From Candidatus Obscuribacterales bacterium (GTDB taxonomy: Bacteria; Cyanobacteriota; Vampirovibrionia; Obscuribacterales; Obscuribacteraceae), in contig JAIEQI010000214.1 of assembly GCA_019747875.1 (NCBI GenBank), positions 1-32,085 on the forward strand: a DNA stretch of 32,085 nucleotides, given 5' to 3'. The notes below the pieces were generated by a model, which was not told the origin of the DNA, did no database searches, and saw only the letters and a program-made list of their open reading frames with translations. Position numbers and translations under genes: made by a program. The number at the start of each line of letters is the position of its first letter. Position 1 is the first letter of the stretch. Positions 18,301-25,951 of this stretch are shown one piece after another.

Positions 18301-18940
18301 CACTGACCATGGTGGCAAGGGCAGAGTTGAAGGTCATGCCCTGTGCTTCTCTTAGAATATTGAAGGAGCGATTGAGATCTTTCGTTGCCGCATCCAGGTC
18401 CTGGCGGAACTCTTTGCTTTCCATCCGTTGCTTTAGAGCGGCTTGTTCCTTGCTAAGTCTCTCCAGGCTTGCCTGGTCGTTTGTGTTTTGTGCCTGGGTG
18501 ATTTCTTTTTGAACTCTGTCGTAGTCTGTGATCGTTTTGCTGACACGTTCAAAGCGCGCCGTATCAACTTGTGGATCTGCTTCAGTTTTGAGGCTGTTCC
18601 CCTCAGTGATCATTCCGTTCACATGAGGAAGGTAGGCCTGCATCTTTCGCAGTGGCGAATTGACGTCTGCACTATCTTGAGTCGCCAGTTTGCGCCATTG
18701 TTCGACTTTATCGGCTAAAGCTTTATCTTGCGGGGACGTGAAAGGTTTTAGCCTGTCAGTCCAGGCTTCTTGTGCCATCAAAGAGGCAGCTTTTTCAGAA
18801 CTGGCAGGACCGCCCTTGTCTGTTGTGTCTTTGCTGTCTTTTGAAGGTTTTGAATTGTCGTTGGCTTTGTCCTTCTCCGGCGCGTCCTGCACGTCGGTGT
18901 TGTTGGACTTAGGCAACTCTTTGTCTGTTTCGCGTTCCAT
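12302..18940 (-). CDS. Giant HEAT-like repeat protein of unknown function, about 2212 residues
   Basis: ATG 18938-18940 (MERETDKELPK) is chosen because AGGGA lies seven bases upstream; the frame is open to ATG 19027, which has a weaker site. Order of parts: a highly charged, disordered head (1-70); helical segments (about 75-420); a region with a GDYLVTLEDGRQQ motif near 610; a glycine/alanine-rich hydrophobic stretch (about 690-865, for example VVTAVDGLMVLSGIAELRAAMLG) that could contact membrane; then over 1300 residues of alpha-helical repeats resembling HEAT/ARM (for example PLVRLAAIETMAKIGS). The C-terminus contains a diverged tandem duplication (encoded about 13220-13740 and 12370-12865). 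No signal peptide or catalytic motif is seen. It could be a scaffold. The toxin-antitoxin pair lies directly downstream. Confidence 0.85.
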   Translation of the reverse strand: MERETDKELPKSNNTDVQDAPEKDKANDNSKPSKDSKDTTDKGGPASSEKAASLMAQEAWTDRLKPFTSPQDKALADKVEQWRKLATQDSADVNSPLRKMQAYLPHVNGMITEGNSLKTEADPQVDTARFERVSKTITDYDRVQKEITQAQNTNDQASLERLSKEQAALKQRMESKEFRQDLDAATKDLNRSFNILREAQGMTFNSALATMVSAGMKIPYEVIPVELPKGVNGLVVSDSEFRSMVERGEFKLPERKLADNELPKASDFSDMDKLLRFNGAGGELIRRFSLEQQLLAAKDKVSKIDSTGEMAKNWFPDDVDKMTDQQIEKKLAQAAPWLNLYDRAEYYAEQHDRFRKMIDGQYSLPSWIGGLPQKWDASAIEKHRDLVSVDTDPETRKTIITIDMPKTLDRNDENKAKIRELEAWIAEARKPVDQVHEQLKNAGDDNSTYFWGDIKTEMEVDRDGNPIQQGWKDANGKLVFAEGDGRKYRYDATGQKQWVSSEEKLTETHLHMVNGRLEELKPGDPRTHINLMEFRTTAKEVTENGETFIEISQVSKLQYATWASYQGWGLVHDRKIMGGDVKAVQLKTATNIPEDKGVAGGRRDGKEGDYLVTLEDGRQQIIDKETFEKQYKEKEGKPGEFEEKPKRYKPDDWVVIYKTDSGVTQPTLMQAKDVPAFCASQKKWHWGGKAVVTAVDGLMVLSGIAELRAAMLGVQAASGAAKITFTQALGKSLLTRQGLTGGFHMALGVTGFAGQGIENIGPAGKAFMVGRSWAMIADLSYSAIGRPGQGLGFVPSVEQINGAGFFSRSLLKFNQAYSAKPIAEMVGMEKGAGFLRSASVGQVQGLAADVYFLGEIGMKQIPGLWNRYHGTDSQQVQQRQALARTNPQIFQADDKKIPSSFDKQTMLKVEAFKAGTEEAVRLPANDPKRLAFSKQLIETVKNENANAKDRMGAAFALVSLYADNKDGKLPEKLNAGDASIDRAKLHEFVDSQRYLQAQEVLKGYADGMSPHVSGELRTKLSELSETAKLASSDDAATRSAAVAQLVQRFQSRESSREEKMLAASALLMTRRHDNKGELDATVGGAEKVKAEALVEYLQKATWPSSADPLASNKDNPADKNPAHLRLFAGDMMLRLDTSKFTITDMNRLCLNIVNDKNEPSDPQEKERWLQLKMQAMTDKHGYRLGDLYELMKSRVEPEIMAMPAGSKEANEAKGRALAELAGTDSETIKATLESLRQHSDARVSRLASFMLYAAAAQSPSERTKALSALHDNQGALAWPDGTDAAAVAAAQNEWIKNYDKFLAEKSQVELPSEAGDQYDQASSEKLRAISELTVLNPGALTNPELQAQINGALLSLVNANNPAIAAQAHSELISRIKTQSSALQGLKPEQMTAALKELKDQTFGDGGIVDTLRDTTMDLLQDSASFSSYASRAENLDANIKDLEAKIAAASGKISENEKAEMEAKLGELKQAQLLTVYGPAELKQAFIKNLDNLLSLKPNPNLGGNLSPDRKAAFDALSRLTEARGDSPETFSPQLRAEAVRALAAQSFTQPGGFGAQHNQATLASATETLTKVLKTDPSPLVRLAAIETMAKIGSPKIGELSFEQLKVETHPEVSKRLRDIEFANRILDQQAQEYVDKFNKTKSDLLHSSTRNLSGAEDFIVNDPSLQVLDGYTLHQKALKDLLTKYEGFTGTLKFAWNGESGFNSDSAKFVENHINEMRRQMDNLGERAKTEPEALKALVYIALSNGRPLLKDNRAWGVEKATEKLRDISKTATPEQAKNILWAAETLLLNQPMMNATARQNVLDGLKELIAKPGKAGLTDSQATTLLTVALQHELRNTPAKDSPDYKQREKLQLDLLDTLSKYPGKESLPVLAAMAEDAKQSPRSTAEVIPAVREKARELFAKLSGEGPRLEHFSKVIDYQDSYERALQQIRENSLKRRNLDKYEGPENWFSKTEHYNLMDADKLGNAQREASKAVFPGPLPWLFTSQETIDRRANDAVKEVWHKLEKQFANLTDQAKLDGEAGREAREALASIILTQGQPLREDFRVWAMQEAAAAIRNNFKDRQPGSKDLVWAVQAALVQGQNMDPSTRFSLMTALDYAQKNGAIDRKTASIVLASALETEVKGMPSKSDRNYQYSVLNQQYAIDLLSLWENREAAPVLEGIAAHHPDETVRSRAKTTAEYLLWRSRETGRRNNGKPSSDLPNLTIR

Positions 18941-19185
18941 TTCCTGGTCCCTGCGGATTAAAAGTGCAGAACACCAGCCCACATGAGTTTCTATACCCCT
19001 GGGGCCAAAATTTCCCGCAAAACTCATATTAATTCGAGATCCAAGCTCCGCTTGACTTCTGCGGTTTTATCACATATGAATGCCGTCAAATAGGAACTCG
19101 ATGAGACCTGGGCAACGGAAACGTCCCTGCCTTCCGGAGTGCAATATTAAATGGCGATTTATGAATCTTGCACGCTGCAATAAGG

Positions 19186-21414
19186 CTAGTTGGAGTGTTC
19201 GAATTCGAACATTGCGTCCAGATTCTGTTGCGTGTGATCTACGAGCGCGCCGCTGGGTGCGCGGAGCAAGCCGGCATATGTTTTTGTTGGGACGTACCAG
19301 CGATTGATGCTGCTTTGATCTATTTGCTTGGCGAGGCGATATATTGCGGGGCTAAGGCTTAACATGCGGGACTTTGTGTCGATACCTAAGCGATACAGAG
19401 TGAGCGCGTCAGCAAGTTCTTCTTCTGGGCTGTGAAATAACATCCCCACCGGCGGGACTTCGGCGATTGATGCTATCTCTTCGGCGGATTTGAAAATGAT
19501 CTCGGAGTGGTTGGCGACTTTTGCGCCTCGATTGTTCACATATTCGCCGAGATGATTGACTCGAAGCCATGCTTGTTCGGCGACTTCGGGGTCTGGATTG
19601 GGGTAATAGAATTCACCATTTGTGGTGCGCAGTATGTAGAGGTTCGCGTCTTTTGAGACTTCGATCCAGCCAAGTGTTTCGCAATCGTCTGCAGAAAGAG
19701 GGAGTTTTTTGCAGTCTGCCAGGGTTTTCCAGGCAAGCTCGCGCATAACAATAATTTGCCAGCTTTCTGTGAAACCGTCAACCACATCGTGTTCCGTTGG
19801 AACACCATTGGCGCACAAAGCGGGCGTGATGAATAAAAGAGGGCGGCCGTCTTCGCCGAACTTGAGGCGCGCACCGGCTTCCTCTCCTTGCACAAGGACA
19901 TCGTTTACAAATACGATTCGCATCGGAAGCTGTTCATCAGGTTGAGCAGATGCCGGCCAGCTGTACTCTAGAGCTGAGTGAACTGCTTTGAGTTCATCAA
20001 GTCTTGGTGGTCTCACAAAGAGAGCCTTTGTTGGAACGAGTTGATTCTTTGCATTTAGTCCATATTGATGGACGGCGATTTCCCCGAAGTGGCCGAACTC
20101 TATGTTGAAGTCATCTCGCAAGGATAACATGTAGAAATTCAATAATGACGAGGCAAGTATGCGCGCTTCTTCAATACCATTCTCGTTCAGGGGAACCTCG
20201 TGCAGTATTGACGTGGCACCAGCTGCGGTGAGTAAAACTTGCATTGTTGTTGCCGAGTTTACGACGAGGTCTAGCCCCGTCTGCGCCGTGAATACTGCCA
20301 TTTCTTGAATGAATTCAGTATTGAATTCGAAGGCTGCTGGCTGCGCTTGCTGGGCTGGAGGGGGGCTATAAACGGGGCGCTCGCTAGAAGCCGGCTGGAA
20401 GCCGGCGCTCCCGGGCTCGCTGCGCTCGCTAGAAGCCGGCTGGAAGCCGGCGCTCCCGGGCTCGCTGCGCTCGGGGGTGGAGGCACTCGTTTCTTCGTAG
20501 TCACTGAGGGCTGTTGCTTCCTCGTAATCACGAAATGTTTGCTCGTCGAAGTTTGGTTCGATCCCGGGAGCGCCGGCATCTTGCCGGCTTATGGGTTCTA
20601 AATCTTGCCGGCTTATGGGTTCTAAATCCGCATCATCTGCCGTGCTTTCCGTTTCTTGAATGGAGTTAGCCGAGCCTTCATATTGTTGAGGAGCTGTTTG
20701 TTGAAGTCCTGCCGGAAAGGTCTCTCGCGCAATTGGAGCTTGAGCCGTTGGTCTTTGCTCTTCCCCGGTTGGAAAATTGCTTCCTGCAACTTCGCGCTCC
20801 TCACCATCAGGAAATGTGCGAACTTGCCGTGGATGTGCAGTTTTGCCAGTTGCGGTTCGACCTAGTATGAACTCTTGATCGCTTCCGCTTTCCTCAGTCT
20901 GATTTTGCTCAGGTCGTGCTTCTCCAACGACCATTTCTTCTTCTCGGCTAGGAAGCTGCTTCTCAGAGGTGGCTTGCCTGATGTTAGTAGAGCTTGTTTC
21001 GCTGGGGGCACCGTTTTCTGTGTATATCTGGTATTGCTTTGTTGCGCGTGCCACTAAGCGTGGTGCAGGAGCGTAAGTGGAGTTTGATCCGGCGTCTGCC
21101 ACAGGAGCAGGCGCTCGGAACGTTTTTGTCTCGCGGCGTTTGTACCCCGTGAGTGACGCCGTTAGCGAATCGAACATGGCATACATGTCTGCATTCGCTT
21201 CTCGATTTAGCGTTTCCTGGAGACGGCTATCCAAAACCTCTTCCGTTACAGGAGTGCCTTTTGTATCGAGTTCCCTGACCAGCTTCTTAGCGACGTTGTG
21301 CTCGGTCGTTTTCTCAAAGAGTGTGCCTTTTGCATTGCGCTTTTTGCGAAGATGGCGGATTTGCTCCTCAAAACTAGGAGCGATGTTTCCACCATCATCG
21401 TCGTCACTGCTCAT
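19186..21414 (-). CDS. Unknown protein coupled to metH, with in-frame hairpin-repeat insertions
   Basis: This 742-residue protein belongs to no family I recognise. An acidic, charged N-terminus (SFEEQIRHLRKKRNAKGTLF, about 14-33) leads to a long low-complexity Gln/Glu/Pro/Ser region (about 100-350). A globular C-terminal part (about 360-742, for example TAQTGLDLVVNSATTMQVLL, LFVRPPRLDELKAVHSALEY) follows. The low-complexity region holds LEPISRQD twice and a 15-residue unit (EPGSAGFQPASSERS) twice, all encoded by GC-rich hairpin repeats. The segment QIIVMRELAWKTL loosely recalls a metalloprotease helix lacking its histidines; I would not build on that. ATG 21412-21414 begins two bases after the metH TGA, so the two are co-transcribed and probably translationally coupled. 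Confidence 0.85.
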   Translation of the reverse strand: MSSDDDDGGNIAPSFEEQIRHLRKKRNAKGTLFEKTTEHNVAKKLVRELDTKGTPVTEEVLDSRLQETLNREANADMYAMFDSLTASLTGYKRRETKTFRAPAPVADAGSNSTYAPAPRLVARATKQYQIYTENGAPSETSSTNIRQATSEKQLPSREEEMVVGEARPEQNQTEESGSDQEFILGRTATGKTAHPRQVRTFPDGEEREVAGSNFPTGEEQRPTAQAPIARETFPAGLQQTAPQQYEGSANSIQETESTADDADLEPISRQDLEPISRQDAGAPGIEPNFDEQTFRDYEEATALSDYEETSASTPERSEPGSAGFQPASSERSEPGSAGFQPASSERPVYSPPPAQQAQPAAFEFNTEFIQEMAVFTAQTGLDLVVNSATTMQVLLTAAGATSILHEVPLNENGIEEARILASSLLNFYMLSLRDDFNIEFGHFGEIAVHQYGLNAKNQLVPTKALFVRPPRLDELKAVHSALEYSWPASAQPDEQLPMRIVFVNDVLVQGEEAGARLKFGEDGRPLLFITPALCANGVPTEHDVVDGFTESWQIIVMRELAWKTLADCKKLPLSADDCETLGWIEVSKDANLYILRTTNGEFYYPNPDPEVAEQAWLRVNHLGEYVNNRGAKVANHSEIIFKSAEEIASIAEVPPVGMLFHSPEEELADALTLYRLGIDTKSRMLSLSPAIYRLAKQIDQSSINRWYVPTKTYAGLLRAPSGALVDHTQQNLDAMFEFEHSN
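20379..20467 (-). repeat. Two tandem 45-bp hairpin repeats inside a coding region
   Basis: Two near-identical 45-base units (period 45, from about 20377 and 20422) each contain GCCGGCT-GGA-AGCCGGC (20390-20406 and 20435-20451) next to GCTCCCGGG. They are the same element as in the array at 31780-32085, in the opposite orientation. Because 45 is a multiple of three, the frame of the host gene is preserved. The palindrome's inner pair is T-A here and A-T in the array. Confidence 0.85.
20558..20625 (+). repeat. Hairpin repeat copy plus 24-bp tandem duplication inside a coding region
   Basis: One plus-oriented copy of the GC-rich element (CCCGGGAGC, then GCCGGCA-TCT-TGCCGGC at 20572-20588) is followed by a 24-base unit duplicated at 20578-20601 and 20602-20625. 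The duplication adds eight residues (LEPISRQD) in frame to the minus-strand gene and probably arose by slippage at the element's edge. Confidence 0.85.
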
Positions 21415-21416
21415 GC

Positions 21417-24400
21417 TCAGGAAGCGCTCCCTACCGGGGTTCTATGAATATTGAAATAGCGCGCTTGCGGGTGGTGCACAATGATTGCTGTCGTGCTTTG
21501 TTCGGGAACTAAGTGATATTCCTCTGTCAAAGTAACATCAATTCGCTCGGGCTTCAGAAGTTCAAACAGTTTCTCCTGATCTTCGAGTTCCGGGCAGGCA
21601 GGGTATCCGAAGCTGTATCGCGAGCCCCGGTATCCTTGATTGATCACTTTTCTCAGATCGCTTGCATCTTCGTTCACAAATCCAAGTTCGCTGCGTATGC
21701 GTTTGTGTAGATATTCTGCGAATGCTTCTGCGCACTCAACGGAGAGTCCATGGAAATATAAGTAATCCGTATAATTATTGCTTTCAAAAAGGTGTTGGCT
21801 GTGTTTGCTCGCCTGTGCTCCCATCGTTACGACTTGGCAGGCGATTACATCCATCTGACCTTCCTCGACAGAGGCGAAGTAATCTGAGATACAGAGCCGT
21901 TGTCCGTGGTCTTGTCTGGGGAATTGGAAGCGCAACCACTCTGTCTTTTGGTCTTCCTTATATATGATCAAATCGTTGCCGGCCGATTGGCATGGAAAAT
22001 AGCCGTAAATAGCTTTTGGAATCAAAAGCTTGTTCTTTTCGGCGTCTAATTTCAGGCGTTGGAGTTCGGGACGAATTTTTTCGTCAAGCATCGCCTCGTA
22101 ATCCGCGGTTGGCATATCGCCTTGTCTGACGCGCCATTGCCCGCGAATCAAAACATTCTCGTTGAGGTATGGGTAGATTTCGGAAAGAGGTACATCTTCA
22201 ATGACTCTTGATCCGAAGAATGGTGCCTTTGGAATTGGCACATTTCGCTGAATCGTGCTTTCGCCCTTTTGCGTAGTTGTGCTCTCATATCCACGCTCCA
22301 GAATCTCACCATTGTCGGAATCAGGGACGTATGTGCCGTTGTTTTTCTGGGCAGTTTCCTTTGCCTTTTCGGATCCGGCCTCGATGCCTACACTGGCCCA
22401 GGCTTCGCTGGCTGCGGTTCTCGTATCAGGGACTTTGCTTGTGCCTGTTTTGACGAACTTCTGAAGAGCATCACGCCCTCCTTGGGCGAACGCTTCCATG
22501 AATTTCAGATCGTCAAAAGCATCTTGTCCGTACAAGACGATTCCGTTATAAGTGTTGCGGCAATCTTCCTCGACGTATCTCCTGGTGAGTGCTGCGCCTC
22601 CCAGGATGACGGGAATGTTGATGTTTCGCTGGTTGAGAATTTCCAGATTCTCTTTCATGATCACCGTCGATTTGACGAGCAATCCGCTCATTCCAATGAA
22701 GTCTGCATTGTGTTCTTGTGCGGCACTTATGATGTTGTCGATCGGTTGTTTGATACCAAGATTGTAGACCTTGTATCCGTTGTTGCTGAGGATGATATCG
22801 ACAAGGTTCTTACCAATGTCGTGTACGTCGCCCTTTACGGTCGCAAGGACGCATGATCCGCGTGAGGAACCTTCGGATTTCTCCATGAATGGTTCTAAAT
22901 ACGATACCGCTGCCTTCATGGTTTCAGCTGATTGCAGCACAAATGGGAGCTGCATTTTTCCAGCGCCGAACAGATCCCCTACAACTTTCATGCCATCGAG
23001 CAAAATATTGTTGATGATGTCTAGTGCGGCGTGCTTTTCGAGCGCTTTTGCCAGATCCGATTCCAGACCAACGCGATCGCCATCAATAATGCGCTGCTTC
23101 AAGGTGTCTTCTATATTGAGAGCTGTCTTGCGTGTTTCCTTTGCGTCGTCTTTCTTCTTGCCTTTATAGAAGTCGAGAAGAGTGAAGAGCGGGTCGTAGT
23201 CCGGGGTCCTTTGATCGAAGATTAGTTTTTCGTGATAGGCTCTTTCCTCCTCGTCAATCTTAAATAGCGGAAGAATCTTTGATGCATGGACAATCGCCAT
23301 ATCCAATCCCGCCTCAACTGCGTAGTGTAAGAACACCGAGTTGAGTATCTTTCTAATCGCCGGATTGAACCCGAAGGAGATGTTGCTGACGCCTAAAATG
23401 GTTTTGACACCAGGCAGTTCCTGCTTGATTTTTCTGATGCCATCAAGTGTTTCGATGCCTAAACGCCTGTCTTCCTCGTTGCCGGTTGAAAGTGTAAATG
23501 TGAGGGCGTCGAAAATTAGATCGCCGGGTGCGATACCGGCTTTAGTGGCGAGATCGTATATGCGCTTTGCGATTGCGAGCTTATGGTCAGCTTTGCGCGC
23601 CATTCCCTTCTCATCAATTGTGAGCGCGACGGTCGCTGCTCCATATTTCTTGATGAGCTCGACTTTTGCGAGCATTTTTTCTTCGCCATCTTCCAAATTG
23701 ATCGAATTGACAATCGGTTTCCCGGCGATAAGTTGCAGCGATGATTCCAGGACGGGATACTCTGTAGTATCGATTACCAGCGGTGTTTGAGCATCGGTGT
23801 TCAGTCGCTTGATGAAAATTCCCATATCGCGAATTTCATCGCGTCCGACATAAGCGGTACAAACATCAAGCATATGCGCGCCCTCGCGCTCCTGCTCGCG
23901 AGCCATTGCAACCATGGCGTCCCAGTCTTCTTTCTCGAGAAGCTCTTTGAACTTCTTGCTTCCATTGGTGTTTGTTCGCTCACCGACAAACAACGGCGGA
24001 ATATCCACTTGCAGCGGAATTGCCGTGTAGAGGCTGGATACTTGGGACGCTTGGTCGATCTTCCGTTTTTTGGGTTCGACCTCTCCGACTACTTCAACGA
24101 CGCGTTTTAAGTGCTCAGCAGTGGTACCACAACAGCCACCAATGATGTTGACGCCCACATCGTTCGCGAAGAATTTTAGAGCTTTTGCAAGCTCTTCAGG
24201 ACCGAGCTTATACACGGTCTCACCGCCGACATTCTCAGGCAGTCCGGCATTGGGCAAGACCGATACCAATTTGCTGGTGTTCTCGCAAATGTAGCGCATT
24301 GGATCGACCATCTCGTCGGGACCTGTAGCGCAGTTCATTCCGAAAACGTCGATGGGAAACGGGGACATCGCAGTTAGTGCTGCGGAGATGTCTGAGCCAG

Positions 24401-25001
24401 TGAGCATTGTTCCTAGCGGCGGTGCCTCAATTGTGATCTGGACGATCACTGGCACTTTCTTTCCTGAAGCTTTGAAATATTCCCAAGCAGCAACAATGCA
24501 AGATTTGGCTTGCAGCAAATCCTGTAATGTCTCGAATTGCAATACGTCGACGCCTCCGTCAACAAGACCGGCGATCTGTTGATAATAGCCGTCCTTCATT
24601 TCTTTGAAGCTGATGTGCCCCAGTGACGGTAGTTTAGTTGTCGGCCCAACTGAGCCGGACACGAACCTGCGTTTAGACTTGCTGGAAAAATCTGTAGCGA
24701 CCGACTTTGCTAATTCAGCTGCTTTCTTGTTAAGTTCGTAAGCCCGATCTGCCAGCCCGAATTCAGCCAATACAACTGGCGAGCCACCAAAAGTACAAGT
24801 CTCGACTACGTCGCATCCGGCATTGAAATATCCAGCATGAATCTCGGAGATGACGTCAGGGCGGCTTTCAACAAGGATTTCCGGGCAGTTTTCACAGCCA
24901 CGATAGTCGTCGAGAGTCAGATTATAGCGATGGATCGAGGTTCCCATCGCACCGTCAAATATCAGAACTCTCTGTTTGAGGGCTTCTAGAAAAGTAGACA
25001 C
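21417..25001 (-). CDS. metH: Cobalamin-dependent methionine synthase
   Basis: MetH transfers a methyl group from 5-methyl-THF via methylcobalamin to homocysteine. All four modules are present in 1194 residues: homocysteine domain (LEALKQRVLIFDGAMGT; zinc ligands Cys224 in GMNCATG and Cys290/291 in GGCCGTT), pterin domain (FVGERTNTNGSKKFKELL), B12 domain with DVHDIGKN (axial His727), and C-terminal reactivation domain (RGSRYSFGYPACPELEDQ). The frame extends to a TTG at 25070, but GTG 24999-25001 is preceded by GGAG at proper spacing and starts (VSTFLEALKQR) where MetH proteins usually start. The TGA at 21417 lies two bases before the next ATG, forming a metH-unknown operon. I find no cobalamin or SAM riboswitch upstream. 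Confidence 0.97.
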   Translation of the reverse strand: MSTFLEALKQRVLIFDGAMGTSIHRYNLTLDDYRGCENCPEILVESRPDVISEIHAGYFNAGCDVVETCTFGGSPVVLAEFGLADRAYELNKKAAELAKSVATDFSSKSKRRFVSGSVGPTTKLPSLGHISFKEMKDGYYQQIAGLVDGGVDVLQFETLQDLLQAKSCIVAAWEYFKASGKKVPVIVQITIEAPPLGTMLTGSDISAALTAMSPFPIDVFGMNCATGPDEMVDPMRYICENTSKLVSVLPNAGLPENVGGETVYKLGPEELAKALKFFANDVGVNIIGGCCGTTAEHLKRVVEVVGEVEPKKRKIDQASQVSSLYTAIPLQVDIPPLFVGERTNTNGSKKFKELLEKEDWDAMVAMAREQEREGAHMLDVCTAYVGRDEIRDMGIFIKRLNTDAQTPLVIDTTEYPVLESSLQLIAGKPIVNSINLEDGEEKMLAKVELIKKYGAATVALTIDEKGMARKADHKLAIAKRIYDLATKAGIAPGDLIFDALTFTLSTGNEEDRRLGIETLDGIRKIKQELPGVKTILGVSNISFGFNPAIRKILNSVFLHYAVEAGLDMAIVHASKILPLFKIDEEERAYHEKLIFDQRTPDYDPLFTLLDFYKGKKKDDAKETRKTALNIEDTLKQRIIDGDRVGLESDLAKALEKHAALDIINNILLDGMKVVGDLFGAGKMQLPFVLQSAETMKAAVSYLEPFMEKSEGSSRGSCVLATVKGDVHDIGKNLVDIILSNNGYKVYNLGIKQPIDNIISAAQEHNADFIGMSGLLVKSTVIMKENLEILNQRNINIPVILGGAALTRRYVEEDCRNTYNGIVLYGQDAFDDLKFMEAFAQGGRDALQKFVKTGTSKVPDTRTAASEAWASVGIEAGSEKAKETAQKNNGTYVPDSDNGEILERGYESTTTQKGESTIQRNVPIPKAPFFGSRVIEDVPLSEIYPYLNENVLIRGQWRVRQGDMPTADYEAMLDEKIRPELQRLKLDAEKNKLLIPKAIYGYFPCQSAGNDLIIYKEDQKTEWLRFQFPRQDHGQRLCISDYFASVEEGQMDVIACQVVTMGAQASKHSQHLFESNNYTDYLYFHGLSVECAEAFAEYLHKRIRSELGFVNEDASDLRKVINQGYRGSRYSFGYPACPELEDQEKLFELLKPERIDVTLTEEYHLVPEQSTTAIIVHHPQARYFNIHRTPVGSAS

Positions 25002-25197
25002 CGGAAAGTCTCCATCGAAAGCCTTTATTTTAGGACTTCCCTGCGGGCTTGGCAGCGAACCGTAAATCAACTGTGGCCTTAAGTAAGGGCAAGCAGATAT
25101 TAATTCTCAGCGCGCTAGCGTCTGGGTGCGGGAAACCGGGGTGCTTATTCTTTAAAGCTTGGATAAATTTTAACTCAGGAATAAGGAGCTATAAATT

Positions 25198-25809
25198 GTG
25201 ATTAGGATTCATGTAAAAGAGGGGAAGGGTAGGGGCATTCTGGGCTTACTTAGCGGAGCGCTCGTTGCGTTCGCACTTTCATTGGCACCTGCCAATGCCC
25301 AAGAGGCTGCTTTCGACCAACCGCAAATGAATCCAGCATTCGTTGGAGGCGCTGGCAGTATGCCGGGTAGACCGATCTCCACAAGCGCCACTGCTACTGA
25401 GAACAAGAGTAATCTGAAGCACTGGTCAACGTTTTCGCATGGCTCCACCAAGTCGATCTTTCGCAGAGTGCCTGCAGGCACCGCAACTGGAAGCGGAAAG
25501 CTGCATTATTCGCGTCCGCAGTGTGTAGCACCTGGGCAAACTACAGCGTCGAAACAGAATGGTGGCATGGTTAAACGCTATTTGGCTTACAACGTTCCCG
25601 CTGGGCACTACATGAAGAAGTCCACGGCTCCGACTGCGTCGGTATCCACATCCAGCTCGACTGCTGCGCCCGCCAAGAAAGCTAGCTCGAACAAAATTCC
25701 CGTACTGAGCTACTCCAAGCATTCTGGTGTAAGCATCGTCACTGGGCACGTCACGCGCTCTCATCATGCAAGTGCCGGTACAGTAGCCTTCTACTCGAGC
25801 TATCACTAA
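25198..25809 (+). CDS. Exported low-complexity protein
   Basis: The protein has 203 residues from GTG 25198, with AAGGAG at 25183-25188. A signal peptide spans about 1-35 and ends SLAPANA-QEA, a good signal peptidase I site. The mature chain is rich in Ser, Ala, Thr and Lys (SVSTSSSTAAPAKKASS), with aromatic/His patches (KRYLAYNVPAGHYMKK) and a final FYSSYH. No family is recognised. It is probably secreted or periplasmic. It is the first of three exported-protein genes on this strand and diverges from metH. Confidence 0.78.
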   Translation: MIRIHVKEGKGRGILGLLSGALVAFALSLAPANAQEAAFDQPQMNPAFVGGAGSMPGRPISTSATATENKSNLKHWSTFSHGSTKSIFRRVPAGTATGSGKLHYSRPQCVAPGQTTASKQNGGMVKRYLAYNVPAGHYMKKSTAPTASVSTSSSTAAPAKKASSNKIPVLSYSKHSGVSIVTGHVTRSHHASAGTVAFYSSYH

Positions 25810-25951
25810 CCTTGTCTTCCACTGTTATCTCTTTCCGGGCTGGGTTCAAAAAAACGGCCACGAATCCGATCCTTTTCAGGGCTTTTCCTATTTCATAGGC
25901 AACCGCTATTAGCTATGTTCAACAAGCGGTGCTGAATGGGAGGAGCTTCAA

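Noticed and set aside
19700..19780. Zinc metalloprotease motif in the metH-coupled unknown protein
   Set aside because: The segment has a glutamate in a suitable helix but neither histidine of HExxH.
25002..25197. Cobalamin or SAM riboswitch upstream of metH
   Set aside because: Reading the minus-strand leader I find no B12-box-like or SAM-I core sequence; a covariance search would settle it.
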